The notes under the pieces are model-generated. The model did not search any database. It was not told the DNA's origin and worked only from the letters and a program-made list of their open reading frames with translations. Made by a program: the position numbers and the translations under genes. From Clostridium sp. CMCC3677 (GTDB taxonomy: Bacteria > Bacillota > Clostridia > Clostridiales > Clostridiaceae), in assembly GCF_023845585.1 (NCBI RefSeq), contig NZ_JAMQHS010000001.1, forward strand, positions 124,001 to 188,000: a stretch of DNA of 64,000 bases, in the 5' to 3' direction. Below are positions 1-9,030 of this stretch, in pieces (within the stretch, counting starts at the first letter, position 1; every line of letters begins with the position of its first letter).

Positions 1-204
1 TTTCTGCTATCAACATGCTGTTAGCCTTATTTTAAAGTAATAAATTTGTTATAAATCCTTAATGCTTCAATATAATACTTTATGTTATACTATTAAGATA
101 AAATAATTCTAACATTACATAGTGTATTTATAAAATTAATGTAGTTAGTTTATATTTCAAAAAGTATAGTAGTATATATGAAATTTCAGAAAGGTGGAAT
201 TTAT

Positions 205-723
205 ATGGAAGATAGTAGTAAAAATAGTTTTTTTAAAGAATGGGGTTTAACAATTATAAGTGCCGTAGTAATAGGATTATTAGTATGGAAATTTTTAATT
301 TATACTGTATGGATTACAAGTGGATCAATGATACCAACCTTAGAAGTTAAGGATAGACTTGTTGCAACAAGAGTTCATAATCCTGAAAATCTAAAGAGAG
401 GCGATATTGTTATATTTGATTCTGATGAGCTTAAAGAGATTCTTATAAAAAGACTTATAGGGCTTCCAGGAGATCATATAGAAATAAAAAATGGAATAGT
501 AAGCGTAAATGGAGAACAATTAGCAGAAGATTATGTTAAGAATAATGAAGACTATGATAGAATATTTGATGTTCCAGAAGGAGAATATTTCTTTTTAGGA
601 GATAATAGAGCAAATTCAGATGATTCTAGATACTGGAAAAATCCGTATATAAAAAGCGAAAAAATACAAGGAAAAGCTAAAGTAAAAATATATCCTATAA
701 GTGACTTCAAAGTGTATAAATAG
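205..723 (+). CDS. lepB: Signal peptidase I (first of tandem pair)
   Basis: Membrane-bound type I signal peptidase that removes signal peptides from exported proteins; 172 aa from the chosen start. An N-terminal membrane segment lies at about residues 14-33. The catalytic serine is in SGSMIPT (about Ser41), the general-base lysine in LIKRLIGLPGD (about Lys82), and the conserved GDNRANSDDSR box is near the C-terminus, so all catalytic boxes are present. An ATG 27 nt upstream is possible, but AGAAAGGTGG at 187-196 is correctly spaced for the ATG at 205. A close paralogue follows 66 nt downstream, which suggests duplication and probably cotranscription. Confidence 0.93.
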   Translation: MEDSSKNSFFKEWGLTIISAVVIGLLVWKFLIYTVWITSGSMIPTLEVKDRLVATRVHNPENLKRGDIVIFDSDELKEILIKRLIGLPGDHIEIKNGIVSVNGEQLAEDYVKNNEDYDRIFDVPEGEYFFLGDNRANSDDSRYWKNPYIKSEKIQGKAKVKIYPISDFKVYK

Positions 724-789
724 TTGATAAATTGCTAATTAATTATAAAGGGACTTTAATTATTGGGGTTCTTAAAGGAGAATGGGTTT

Positions 790-1317
790 ATGGAAAAAAG
801 TAATAAGATAAAAAAAGAAAATTTTTTTACTGAATGGATAGTGCCTATATTTGCAGCAGTGGTGATAGCATTTTTGGTGAATAAATTTTTAGTTTATAAT
901 GTATATATTCCAAGTGAATCAATGGTTCCAACATTAAATATAGGAGATAAATTATTTGTAACTAAAATTTACAATTTAGATAAGATAGAACATGAAAATA
1001 TAGTTGTATTTTATTCAGATGAACTTCAACAGACACTAATAAAAAGAGTTATAGGACTTCCAGGAGATCATATAGAGATAAAGGATGGAATCGTAAGTGT
1101 GAATGGAGAAAAACTAGTTGAAAATTACGTGAAAAATAATGAGGACTATGATGGTACATTTGATGTTCCTGAAGGAAAATACTTCTTTTTAGGAGATAAT
1201 AGAGCAAGATCAAATGATGCTAGAAGATGGATTAATCCGTACATAGATGGAGAGGATATAAAAGGAAAGGCACAGGTTAAGATTTGGCCTTTTAAAGACT
1301 TTGGTCGCTTGAATTAA
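790..1317 (+). CDS. lepB: Signal peptidase I (second of tandem pair)
   Basis: Type I signal peptidase of 175 aa, closely similar to the gene just upstream, especially over LPGDHIEIK and the central YVKNNEDYD stretch. It has one N-terminal membrane helix, nucleophile in PSESMVPT (about Ser44), lysine in LIKRVIGLPGD (about Lys85) and a GDNRARSNDAR box. That last box has Ala where Ser usually follows the Asp; whether this alters specificity is unknown. The TTG at 763 is an alternative start, but AAAGGAG at 774-780 with 9-nt spacing supports the ATG at 790. Confidence 0.92.
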   Translation: MEKSNKIKKENFFTEWIVPIFAAVVIAFLVNKFLVYNVYIPSESMVPTLNIGDKLFVTKIYNLDKIEHENIVVFYSDELQQTLIKRVIGLPGDHIEIKDGIVSVNGEKLVENYVKNNEDYDGTFDVPEGKYFFLGDNRARSNDARRWINPYIDGEDIKGKAQVKIWPFKDFGRLN

Positions 1318-1451
1318 TAGTACTTATTTTATAATAATATGATATACTAGTTGTTAAGATGTTTTATTTAGATTAAGGCTAAATTTCGAGTTATATTTTA
1401 TATAAAAAATAACTTAAAATATAGTGAAAATAAAGAGAGGGTATTTATAAT

Positions 1452-1670
1452 ATGGGGAATAAATATATAGTTGATAGAATTGAAGAAAACCATGTCATAC
1501 TTGAATCGTTCAATGGAGATATGCTAGAAACTACGATTTCCAAGACTAAAGGTGACATAAAAGATGGAGATATTTTGATTAAAAACGGAGATATATTTAT
1601 TATAGATGTTGAAGAAACATTAAAAAGAAAAGAAGCAATAAACAATATGATGAAAAATATGTGGAAATAA
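1452..1670 (+). CDS. DUF3006 family small protein
   Basis: Small acidic protein of 72 aa preceded by a good RBS (AGAGAGGG at 1434-1441). The opening YIVDRIEENHVILESF and the alternating beta-strand pattern with a GDI/GD turn match DUF3006, a small clostridial and bacillar family of unknown function often found near membrane or ComEC-like genes. There is no signal peptide or membrane segment. It lies 45 nt before ftsH and after the signal peptidases, so it may be part of the same transcription unit. Function is not known. Confidence 0.8.
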   Translation: MGNKYIVDRIEENHVILESFNGDMLETTISKTKGDIKDGDILIKNGDIFIIDVEETLKRKEAINNMMKNMWK

Positions 1671-1714
1671 GGTTTTTTAGATATTTTCGCAAATTATAAG
1701 GAAAGGATGATACT

Positions 1715-3781
1715 ATGCAAGGTAACAATAAAAAGAAGAAAAATGGATATATTACAATGGTAATATATTTTTTACTAGTTTTTATGTTTATAAGTACTGC
1801 AAACTATATTAGAGAAGCAGCAACTACAAAACAAATATCATATGATGAATTTTATGAAATGATAGATCAAAATAAAATATCACAGGTAGTTATAACAGGA
1901 GAAAATTTAATAATTACACCAGCAGATAGTAGTGAATTTAAAGGAAAGACTTTATATACAGCTAATATTAAGGATGAAAATTTAATAAATAAATTAAGAA
2001 ATTCAAATCCTAAAATAAAATTTACAGGTAAAAATCCAAAACAAAGTCCTATTATGGATTTTGCAATTAGTTGGATTTTACCAATGTTATTGTTTTTCGT
2101 TATGTGGAAATTCTTATTCTCTAGAATGGGAGGCGGCGGCATGGGCGGCGGCGGCGGAATCATGGGAATTGGAAAAAGTAATGCTAAAGTTTATGTAGAA
2201 AATGAAATTGGAGTAACATTTGATGATGTTGCAGGTCAAGAAGAAGCTAAAGAGTCATTAAAAGAAGTAATAGACTTCTTAAATTGTCCTAAAAGATATA
2301 CAGAAATAGGTGCTAAATTACCTAAAGGAGCTTTACTTGTAGGACCTCCAGGAACAGGTAAAACACTTATTGCCAAGGCAGTAGCTGGAGAAGCTAAAGT
2401 ACCATTTTTCTCACTTTCAGGTTCAAGTTTTGTTGAAATGTTTGTTGGAGTTGGAGCTTCAAGAGTTAGAGAATTATTTAAAGAAGCAGTAACTAAAGCA
2501 CCATGTATAATATTTATAGATGAAATAGATGCTATTGGTAAAAGCAGAGATAATCAAATGCAAAGCAATGATGAAAGAGAACAAACATTAAATCAATTAC
2601 TTTCTGAAATGGATGGATTTGATTCGTCAAAGGGAATAGTTATACTTGCAGCTACAAATAGACCAGAAATATTAGATAAAGCTCTTTTAAGACCAGGTAG
2701 ATTTGATAGAAGAGTAATAGTTGATAGACCTGACTTTAAAGGTAGAGAAGCTATTCTTAGAGTTCATGCTAAGAATGTTAACTTAGGAGATGATGTTGAT
2801 CTTGATGAGATAGCAAAGGGAACTCCAGGTGCTGTAGGAGCAGATCTTGCAAATATTGTTAATGAAGCAGCTTTAAGAGCTGTAAAAAATAGAAGAAAAC
2901 TTGTACTTCAAGAAGATTTAAGAGATGCAGTAGAAGTTATAATTGCAGGTAAAGAAAAGAAAGATAGAATATTATCTAAAAAAGAAAAGGAATTAGTAGC
3001 ATTCCATGAAGTAGGTCATGCACTTGTGGCAGCATTACTAGAAGGCTCTGATCCTGTTCATAAAATAACAATAGTTCCTAGAACAATGGGAGCATTAGGT
3101 TATACGATGCAACTTCCAGAAGAAGAAAAATATCTTATATCTAAAGAAGATTTAATGAACCAAATTACAGTTATGTTAGGTGGTAGATCTGCTGAAGAAG
3201 AAGTATTTAATGTTGTCTCAACAGGTGCTTCAAATGACATTGAAAGAGCAACTCAATCAGCTAGAAGTATGGTTTCAGTATATGGTATGAGTGATAGATT
3301 TGATATGATGGCACTTGAATCAGTACAGAATAGATATTTAGATGGAAGAGCAGTTAGACATTGCAGTGAACAAACATCAACAATGTTAGATGAAGAAACA
3401 TTAAAGATAATAAGAGAAGCTCATGAAAAAGCTAGAAAAATACTTAGGGATAATAGAGATTTATTAGATAAAATTTCAAATATATTATTAGATAAAGAAA
3501 CTCTTTTTGGTGAAGAATTCATGGAAATGGTTTATGAGAAATATCCCGAAATGAAAGAAAAGAAAGAAAAACAATTAAAAGAAAAAGAGTTAAAAGATAA
3601 AGAACAAAAGGAAAAGCAAAAAAAGAAACAAGAAGAGTTTGAGAGAATAAGAAAAGAAAATGAAGAAAAAGAAAAATCAGAGTTTTTTAAAAAAGTTGGA
3701 ATAAATGTAAACAAAAAAATTGATGATTCAACTAAAATTGAAGATACTTTAACTAAGGAGATATCTGAGGATACAAAGTAA
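1715..3781 (+). CDS. ftsH: ATP-dependent zinc metalloprotease FtsH
   Basis: Membrane-anchored AAA+ protease that degrades damaged or regulatory membrane and cytosolic proteins as a hexamer. Two transmembrane segments (about residues 12-30 and 110-130) flank a short extracytoplasmic domain. A glycine-rich linker ([10 protein letters not shown]) leads into the AAA module with Walker A GPPGTGKT (about 210-217), Walker [12 protein letters not shown] and the second-region-of-homology arginines (RPGRFDRR). The zinc site is HEVGH at about 431-435. At 688 aa it is longer than typical; the extra length is a Lys/Glu-rich, probably coiled-coil tail from about residue 600. RBS AAGGATG precedes the ATG. 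Confidence 0.95.
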   Translation: MQGNNKKKKNGYITMVIYFLLVFMFISTANYIREAATTKQISYDEFYEMIDQNKISQVVITGENLIITPADSSEFKGKTLYTANIKDENLINKLRNSNPKIKFTGKNPKQSPIMDFAISWILPMLLFFVMWKFLFSRMGGGGMGGGGGIMGIGKSNAKVYVENEIGVTFDDVAGQEEAKESLKEVIDFLNCPKRYTEIGAKLPKGALLVGPPGTGKTLIAKAVAGEAKVPFFSLSGSSFVEMFVGVGASRVRELFKEAVTKAPCIIFIDEIDAIGKSRDNQMQSNDEREQTLNQLLSEMDGFDSSKGIVILAATNRPEILDKALLRPGRFDRRVIVDRPDFKGREAILRVHAKNVNLGDDVDLDEIAKGTPGAVGADLANIVNEAALRAVKNRRKLVLQEDLRDAVEVIIAGKEKKDRILSKKEKELVAFHEVGHALVAALLEGSDPVHKITIVPRTMGALGYTMQLPEEEKYLISKEDLMNQITVMLGGRSAEEEVFNVVSTGASNDIERATQSARSMVSVYGMSDRFDMMALESVQNRYLDGRAVRHCSEQTSTMLDEETLKIIREAHEKARKILRDNRDLLDKISNILLDKETLFGEEFMEMVYEKYPEMKEKKEKQLKEKELKDKEQKEKQKKKQEEFERIRKENEEKEKSEFFKKVGINVNKKIDDSTKIEDTLTKEISEDTK
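2129..2158 (+). repeat. GC-rich glycine-codon tract inside ftsH
   Basis: A run of GGC/GGA glycine codons interrupted by one ATG encodes the [10 protein letters not shown] linker. Its GC content is far above that of the surrounding sequence, and the repeated GGC units could slip during replication and change linker length in steps of one glycine. Confidence 0.7.
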
Positions 3782-3843
3782 TCAGAAGATGAAAAATAAT
3801 ATCTTTAAACATAATTAAAATAAAAACTCTAGTGTTTAATAGT

Positions 3844-3895
3844 AAGGTTTAGATTGATTTAGCTTAAAAAATAAGTTGAATTATCTGAACCTTAT
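3844..3895 (+). terminator. Possible terminator after ftsH
   Basis: An 11-bp arm AAGGTTTAGAT (3844-3854) pairs with ATCTGAACCTT (3883-3893) with one mismatch, and a smaller AGCTTA/TAAGTT pairing lies inside. The T-rich tail is weak, so this is a tentative call. Confidence 0.4.
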
Positions 3896-3944
3896 GTTTT
3901 CAAATCAAGAAAATTTACTTTAAGAAGCAAGGGGGACAATTAAT

Positions 3945-6056
3945 TTGAATCAAAATTTAGAATTTTTAATGGAACAAAATAAGTTAGAAGAAGTTGAAAA
4001 AATTTTAAGCGGTGAAATACTTAATTATCTGCAAAAAAGAAAAGATATAACTAATCAAATTCTGCAATCAAGAAAAAAATTTATTGAAGAATATAAAGAT
4101 GATGAAGATCAAGTTATAGATTACTTTGACCATGAAAATTACGTAAAAGAAGAAGCTTATAAGACAATAGATAAAAGATTAAAAGAATTTACTAGTTTAA
4201 AGGAAGTACCTTATTTTGGTAAAGTGACTTTTATGGAAGACGGAAATTTACCAGAAGAACTTTATATAGGTAGATATGGTTTAACTGTAGAAAAAACTTA
4301 TGAATCTGTAGTTGTGGACTGGAGAGCTCCTATTGCATCATTATTTTATAAAGGTATATTAGGAAAGTCTAGTTATATGTGTCCAACAGGAGAAATTGAT
4401 ACAGATATACTTTCTAGAAGACAAATAATAATAAAAAAAGGTGAACTTAAAGGTATATTTGATTCAGAAGTAGATGTTAAAGATGAAATACTTCAAATGG
4501 TTCTTACTGAAAATTCATCTGATAAACTCAAAGATATAGTAATGTCGATACAATCTGAGCAAGATGAAATAATAAGAAGTGATAAGAATAAAGTTGTAGT
4601 TGTAAACGGAGTTGCAGGTTCAGGAAAAACAACTATTGCATTACATAGAATATCTTATCTTCTTTATAATTATAGAAAACAATTTGGAAATAAGGTTCTT
4701 ATTTTTGGACCAAATGATATATTTATGGATTACATAGCTCAAGTTCTTCCTTCATTAGGTGAAGAGGGAATAAAACAAATGACATTTGAAAACTTTGCTA
4801 TAAAAGAATTAGGAATAGATGATTTATATATAAAAAGTTTTAGTAGATATATAGAAGAAGCTATGAGTGGAAATAAAACAGCTCTTGAAGAATACCAATA
4901 TAAAAGTTCTAAAAAATTCTTAGATTTATTAAATCATGAAATAAAAAAATTAAGCCAAAATTACTTTGATATTAAACCAATAATTTTTAATGGCGAAGAA
5001 ATAGTAGGAATTAAAGAGATTAAAGAGCTATTTGATATACATTATAAATATATGCCACTATTTAGAAGAAGTGAAAAAATAAAAAGAGTACTTATATCTA
5101 AAATAAAAGATAAAAGAGATGCAGAAGTATATAAATTAAATCAGGAAATGAAAGAAAAAATAGCTTCTTTATCAAGTGATGATTTAGAAATAGAAAAGAA
5201 TAACTTAGAATATTTAAAGAGAATGAAAATTAGAGAAATTGTAAGAAATGTAATTAATTCAAGAAAAGAATTGGATTCTTGGATAAGTCATGAAGATATA
5301 ATAAATATTTATAAAAATATAACAGATACTGAGCAACTTGGATACATGGACTTAAGTGGAATATTATATTTAATGATTAAATTAGATGGAAAAAGAATGA
5401 AAGAAGAAATTAAACATATCGTAATAGATGAAGCTCAAGATTATAGTGTTATACAATTTGAAGTGATAAAAGGGCTTACAGGATGCAAAAGTTATACAAT
5501 AGTTGGAGATTCTAATCAAAGATTAATAAATAATAATGAAGAACCAGCTATGTTAAATTTACAACCTTTATTTAATGAGGAAAAGATGCATGTACAAGTG
5601 CAAGAGTATGCATTAAATAAGAGTTATAGATCTACTCAAGAAATAATGGAATATGCAACTAAGTTTTTGGATGATAATAGAATAATTCCATTAGTTAGAC
5701 ATGGGGAAAAAGTAATAGAAGAAGAGGTATCTTCAGATGATGAATTTGTAGAAACTATTCTTTCAATAATTGAAGATTATGAAGAAGATGGTCTTGAAAA
5801 TATAGCTATTATATTTAATGGAAATAAGGATCTTGCTAAGTTTTCTCATATTATTAAAGAAAAGATTAGTATTCAAAGCTTTGATAGAGAAGATATACTT
5901 TATAAAGGTGGAAAAGTGTTAATTCCAGCATATTTAGCAAAAGGATTAGAATTTGATGGCGTTATAGTAATAGAAAATCATGAAATTGATCCATTAGTAA
6001 AATATATTATGTGTACAAGAGCACTTCATAGACTTTCATTTATTAAGAAAAAATAA
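3945..6056 (+). CDS. helD: HelD-like RNA polymerase recycling ATPase (UvrD/SF1 helicase family)
   Basis: 703 aa superfamily-1 ATPase. In Bacillus, HelD binds RNA polymerase and helps release stalled or post-termination complexes. An N-terminal charged coiled-coil stretch (about 1-70) corresponds to the arm reaching into the polymerase. Walker A GVAGSGKTT is at about 220-228 and Walker B HIVIDEAQDYS at about 492-502. A C-terminal helicase motif region has NKSYRSTQEI and a late PAYLAKGLEFDGV segment. The start is TTG at 3945, supported by AGGGGGAC at 3930-3937. It stands alone, followed by hairpins. A DNA helicase role cannot be excluded but the length and layout fit HelD. Confidence 0.85.
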   Translation: MNQNLEFLMEQNKLEEVEKILSGEILNYLQKRKDITNQILQSRKKFIEEYKDDEDQVIDYFDHENYVKEEAYKTIDKRLKEFTSLKEVPYFGKVTFMEDGNLPEELYIGRYGLTVEKTYESVVVDWRAPIASLFYKGILGKSSYMCPTGEIDTDILSRRQIIIKKGELKGIFDSEVDVKDEILQMVLTENSSDKLKDIVMSIQSEQDEIIRSDKNKVVVVNGVAGSGKTTIALHRISYLLYNYRKQFGNKVLIFGPNDIFMDYIAQVLPSLGEEGIKQMTFENFAIKELGIDDLYIKSFSRYIEEAMSGNKTALEEYQYKSSKKFLDLLNHEIKKLSQNYFDIKPIIFNGEEIVGIKEIKELFDIHYKYMPLFRRSEKIKRVLISKIKDKRDAEVYKLNQEMKEKIASLSSDDLEIEKNNLEYLKRMKIREIVRNVINSRKELDSWISHEDIINIYKNITDTEQLGYMDLSGILYLMIKLDGKRMKEEIKHIVIDEAQDYSVIQFEVIKGLTGCKSYTIVGDSNQRLINNNEEPAMLNLQPLFNEEKMHVQVQEYALNKSYRSTQEIMEYATKFLDDNRIIPLVRHGEKVIEEEVSSDDEFVETILSIIEDYEEDGLENIAIIFNGNKDLAKFSHIIKEKISIQSFDREDILYKGGKVLIPAYLAKGLEFDGVIVIENHEIDPLVKYIMCTRALHRLSFIKKK

Positions 6057-6071
6057 AACATTAAACAAATT

Positions 6072-6103
6072 ATAGCAGCTACTTTAATTTTAGTAGCTGC
6101 TAT
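6072..6103 (+). terminator. Perfect 12-bp hairpin after helD
   Basis: ATAGCAGCTACT (6072-6083) and AGTAGCTGCTAT (6092-6103) are perfect inverted arms with an 8-nt loop. No T-run follows, so it may be an mRNA-end stabiliser or a terminator with a weak tail. Confidence 0.55.
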
Positions 6104-6118
6104 TAAGCATGTTTGGCC

Positions 6119-6180
6119 AAGTTGGTGACAGTCACCATTTATGCAAGGGGGATAAGTTGGTGACAGTCACTATTTATGCA
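6119..6180 (+). repeat. Tandem palindromic repeat (GTGACAGTCAC motif)
   Basis: Two direct copies of a 26-nt unit (6119-6144 and 6154-6180) each contain the palindrome GTGACAGTCAC flanked by AAGTTG and ATTTATGCA. The same palindrome recurs at about 55.48, 58.92 and 60.13 kb beside CCCCTGGGG elements, so this belongs to the same intergenic repeat system but lacks the CCCCTGGGG half. Confidence 0.75.
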
Positions 6181-6218
6181 GAAAATAAGAATAAAAATAC
6201 ATAATAAATAATTTAAAT

Positions 6219-6262
6219 AAAGAGGTATAGACTAAAATGTTAATTTATACCTCTTTATTTTT
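6219..6262 (+). terminator. Rho-independent terminator
   Basis: AAAGAGGTATA (6219-6229) pairs perfectly with TATACCTCTTT (6246-6256), followed by ATTTTT. It probably ends the helD transcript. Confidence 0.75.
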
Positions 6263-6354
6263 GCGTATTATCAAAGAAAAACAAGATTTAATAGTATATT
6301 AAAAATAATTATTTAATTAATATAAATAAAAATTAAATAATTATGCATTTGCTA

Positions 6355-6384
6355 TTGCATAAATATAAATGTATGGTGTATAAT
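6355..6384 (+). promoter_or_regulatory. Sigma-A-type promoter of amino-acid ABC operon
   Basis: TTGCAT (6355-6360) and a perfect TATAAT (6379-6384) are separated by 18 bp, about 60 nt upstream of the substrate-binding protein gene. Confidence 0.65.
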
Positions 6385-6445
6385 TATACCACGAAGTAAA
6401 TAAAAGCAAATAAATTTTTAAGTAAGTAATTAGGGGGCGTTAGTA

Positions 6446-7282
6446 ATGAATAAAGGTTTATTAAAAAAATTAGGATTAGTTGTGGCAATCGGAGCAATGG
6501 CAATAAGTATAATTGGATGTTCAGGAAACAAAAATGCAGAAGGAAGTAAAGGTTCAAAAGAATCAGCATCAGTGCTTGAATCAATAAAACAAAAAGGTAA
6601 GCTTGTAGTTGGAACAAGTGCAGATTATCCACCATATGAATTTCATAAAGAAATAGATGGAAAAGATCAAATTGTAGGATTTGATATTAGTATGGCAAAA
6701 TCATTAGCTGAAGATTTAGGCGTAGAATTACAAATAAATGATATGGATTTTGATGGATTACTTATAGCTCTTCAAGCAGGGAAGGTGGATATGGTATTTG
6801 CAGGTATGACACCAACTGATGAAAGAAAGGAAAATGCTGATTTTTCAGATATATATTATACAGCAAAACATGGATTTATAGTTAGAAAAGGTGAAGAAGG
6901 AAATATAAAATCACTTGATGATTTAAAAAATAAAAAGATTGGTGTACAAAAAGGATCAATCCAAGAACGTCTAGCTAACGACAAAATTCCAGATGCTGAA
7001 AAGAAAGCATTAGGAAAAGTTACTGATTTAGTATTAGATTTAAAAAATAATAAAGTAGATGCAATATTAGTAGAATTACCAGTAGCAGAGTTTAATTGTG
7101 AAAAGAATTCAGACATAGCTTTAACAGATGTTATATTAGAAGATTCAGAAGGTGGATCAGCAATAGCAATGAATAAGGGTTCAGATGATTTAAAGAGTGA
7201 AATAAATAAAACAATACAAAAATTAAAAGACGAAGGTAAAATAGATCAATTTGTAATAGAAGCAAATGATATGGTGGAATAA
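6446..7282 (+). CDS. Polar amino-acid ABC transporter substrate-binding lipoprotein
   Basis: 278 aa solute-binding protein of the SBP_bac_3 family, delivering a polar amino acid (possibly Arg, Gln, Cys or another) to the permease encoded downstream. The signal peptide ends in a lipobox IIGC, so Cys25 would be lipidated and anchored outside the membrane. Family features are KGKLVVGTSADYPPYEF, the VGFDISMAKSLAEDLG segment and a bilobed fold ending in the KTIQKLKDEGKID helix. RBS AGGGGGCG is at 6431-6438. It is the first gene of a three-gene transporter operon and is separated from the permease by a strong hairpin. Exact substrate cannot be read from sequence. Confidence 0.93.
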   Translation: MNKGLLKKLGLVVAIGAMAISIIGCSGNKNAEGSKGSKESASVLESIKQKGKLVVGTSADYPPYEFHKEIDGKDQIVGFDISMAKSLAEDLGVELQINDMDFDGLLIALQAGKVDMVFAGMTPTDERKENADFSDIYYTAKHGFIVRKGEEGNIKSLDDLKNKKIGVQKGSIQERLANDKIPDAEKKALGKVTDLVLDLKNNKVDAILVELPVAEFNCEKNSDIALTDVILEDSEGGSAIAMNKGSDDLKSEINKTIQKLKDEGKIDQFVIEANDMVE

Positions 7283-7289
7283 ATTGATT

Positions 7290-7339
7290 ACCCCTGGGGT
7301 CCAATAAATTCCAAATGGAATTTATTGGACCCCAGGGGT
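7290..7339 (+). repeat. Perfect 23-bp hairpin made of two inverted CCCCTGGGG elements
   Basis: Arms 7290-7312 and 7317-7339 are perfectly complementary with a 4-nt loop. Each outer end carries the CCCCTGGGGTCC motif found near the RAYT gene. It lies between the binding-protein stop and the permease RBS. No T-run follows, so it should block 3' exonucleases rather than terminate. Inference: it favours accumulation of the binding-protein mRNA over the downstream genes. Confidence 0.85.
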
Positions 7340-7362
7340 GGAAATAGAGGGGAGGAGAAATT

Positions 7363-8022
7363 TTGAATTTTACATTTTTAGAAAAATACTATGGATACTT
7401 TTTAAGTGGAGCAGAAATTACAATAGTATTAGCATTCTTTGCAGTACTTTTTGGAACGATTATGGGGCTTGGTTTAACTCTTTTAAGACGTTCAAAATTT
7501 AAGATATTAAGAATGATAGGTACAGTTTATGTAGAATTTGTTAGAGGAACTCCTCTTCTAGTTCAAATATACATAATCTATATTGGATTACCTAAATTAT
7601 TAGGTATAGATTTATCTGATATAACGACAGGAGCAATAGCATTAGCGCTTAATTCTTCAGCATATGTTTCTGAAATAATTAGAGCTGGTATTGAAGCCGT
7701 TGATAAGGGGCAAATGGAGGCAGCGAGAAGTTTAGGCATGAATCAAAAAACAGCTATGTTTAATATAATAATACCTCAAGCATTTAAGAATATATTACCT
7801 GCTTTAGGAAATGAATTTATATCAGTAATTAAGGAATCTTCAATGGTTTCTGTAATTGGTGTAGCTGAACTTATGTATAATGCAAATACTGTAAAAGGAA
7901 ATACTGCATTAGGATTAGAACCTGTCATAGTGGCAGCAGTTGTATATTTTATAATTACATTTACGCTAACAAGAGCATTAGGATATGTAGAAAGGAGAAT
8001 GAAGGTAAGTGATATACGTTAA
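7363..8022 (+). CDS. Amino-acid ABC transporter permease
   Basis: 219 aa inner-membrane permease of the HisM/GlnP type. It has about five hydrophobic segments, the family N-terminus [18 protein letters not shown], an [12 protein letters not shown] motif and the EAA loop [22 protein letters not shown] that contacts the ATPase. The start is TTG at 7363 behind GGGGAGGAG. It follows the hairpin at 7290-7339 and overlaps the ATPase gene by 14 nt, indicating translational coupling. Confidence 0.93.
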   Translation: MNFTFLEKYYGYFLSGAEITIVLAFFAVLFGTIMGLGLTLLRRSKFKILRMIGTVYVEFVRGTPLLVQIYIIYIGLPKLLGIDLSDITTGAIALALNSSAYVSEIIRAGIEAVDKGQMEAARSLGMNQKTAMFNIIIPQAFKNILPALGNEFISVIKESSMVSVIGVAELMYNANTVKGNTALGLEPVIVAAVVYFIITFTLTRALGYVERRMKVSDIR

Positions 8023-8731
8023 AGATTTACACAAAAGTTTTGGAAAACATGAAGTTCTTAAAGGAATAGATTGTCATATAAAAAAAGGTGAAGTTGTTGT
8101 TGTAATTGGACCTTCAGGCTCTGGAAAAAGTACATTTTTAAGATGTCTTAATTTATTAGAAGATCCAAGCTCTGGAGTAGTTGAGTTTGAAGGAAAAGAT
8201 ATAACATCAAAAGCTGTGGATATAAATAAGATGAGAGAAAAAATGGGTATGGTTTTTCAACAATTTAATTTATTTCCACATAAGACAGTATTAAATAATA
8301 TAACATTATCTCCTATGAAGGTAAAAAAATTATCAAAGCAAAAAGCAGAAAGTAAAGCAGTAGATTTATTAGATAAAGTAGGGCTTAAAGATAAAGCAAA
8401 TGAATATCCAGCATCATTATCTGGTGGACAAAAACAAAGAATAGCAATAGCAAGAGCATTAGCTATGGAACCAGATGTTATGCTATTTGATGAACCAACA
8501 TCAGCATTAGATCCAGAAATGGTAGGAGAAGTTTTAAGTGTTATGAAAAATCTTGCTTCAGAAGGTATGACTATGGTAGTTGTAACTCATGAAATGGGAT
8601 TTGCAAGAGAAGTTGGAGATAGAATACTTTTTATGGATGAAGGAAATATAATAGAAGAGGGTACTCCAGAAGAAGTGTTTAAGAATGCTAAAAGTCCAAG
8701 AACAATAGACTTTTTATCTAAAGTGCTTTAA
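8009..8731 (+). CDS. Amino-acid ABC transporter ATP-binding protein
   Basis: 240 aa ATPase that powers the adjacent permease. It shows Walker [11 protein letters not shown]-loop [10 protein letters not shown], signature LSGGQKQR, Walker [15 protein letters not shown] and the switch His in VVTHEMGFA, all intact and typical of the GlnQ/HisP group. GTG start at 8009 overlaps the permease end; AAAGGAG is at 7991-7997. It is the last gene of the operon, followed by a terminator. Confidence 0.95.
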   Translation: MIYVKDLHKSFGKHEVLKGIDCHIKKGEVVVVIGPSGSGKSTFLRCLNLLEDPSSGVVEFEGKDITSKAVDINKMREKMGMVFQQFNLFPHKTVLNNITLSPMKVKKLSKQKAESKAVDLLDKVGLKDKANEYPASLSGGQKQRIAIARALAMEPDVMLFDEPTSALDPEMVGEVLSVMKNLASEGMTMVVVTHEMGFAREVGDRILFMDEGNIIEEGTPEEVFKNAKSPRTIDFLSKVL

Positions 8732-8754
8732 GTTTTTCAAATGGGACAATAAAT

Positions 8755-8807
8755 AAGCTAATAAATAATAAGTAGAAAAATACTTGTTGTTTATTGGCTT
8801 TTTTTAT
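8755..8807 (+). terminator. Rho-independent terminator of the amino-acid ABC operon
   Basis: A long imperfect stem runs from AGCTAATAAATAATAAGTA to TACTTGTTGTTTATTGGCT and is followed by TTTTTTTATTTT. Confidence 0.8.
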
Positions 8808-9030
8808 TTTAGTAAGATTAATACTATTTTGTATATTATGTAACTTTATGTATAATTTTATGCAAATAAAATATAATTAAATGTAAAATCATATACAAAT
8901 ATAATAAAATATGTTAATATTATACACGTAGGAAATACTATTTAAATGCATAAAAACAAAATTTATTCATAAGTTTACAAAATTGTGTCTTAAAATATAA
9001 GGATATAATTCTACATAGGGGGAAGAATGA

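Noticed and set aside
6384-6635. Minus-strand 83-aa ORF opposite the substrate-binding lipoprotein
   Set aside because: Antisense shadow; its Leu-rich sequence mirrors the signal peptide and Lys-rich region, and it covers the promoter.
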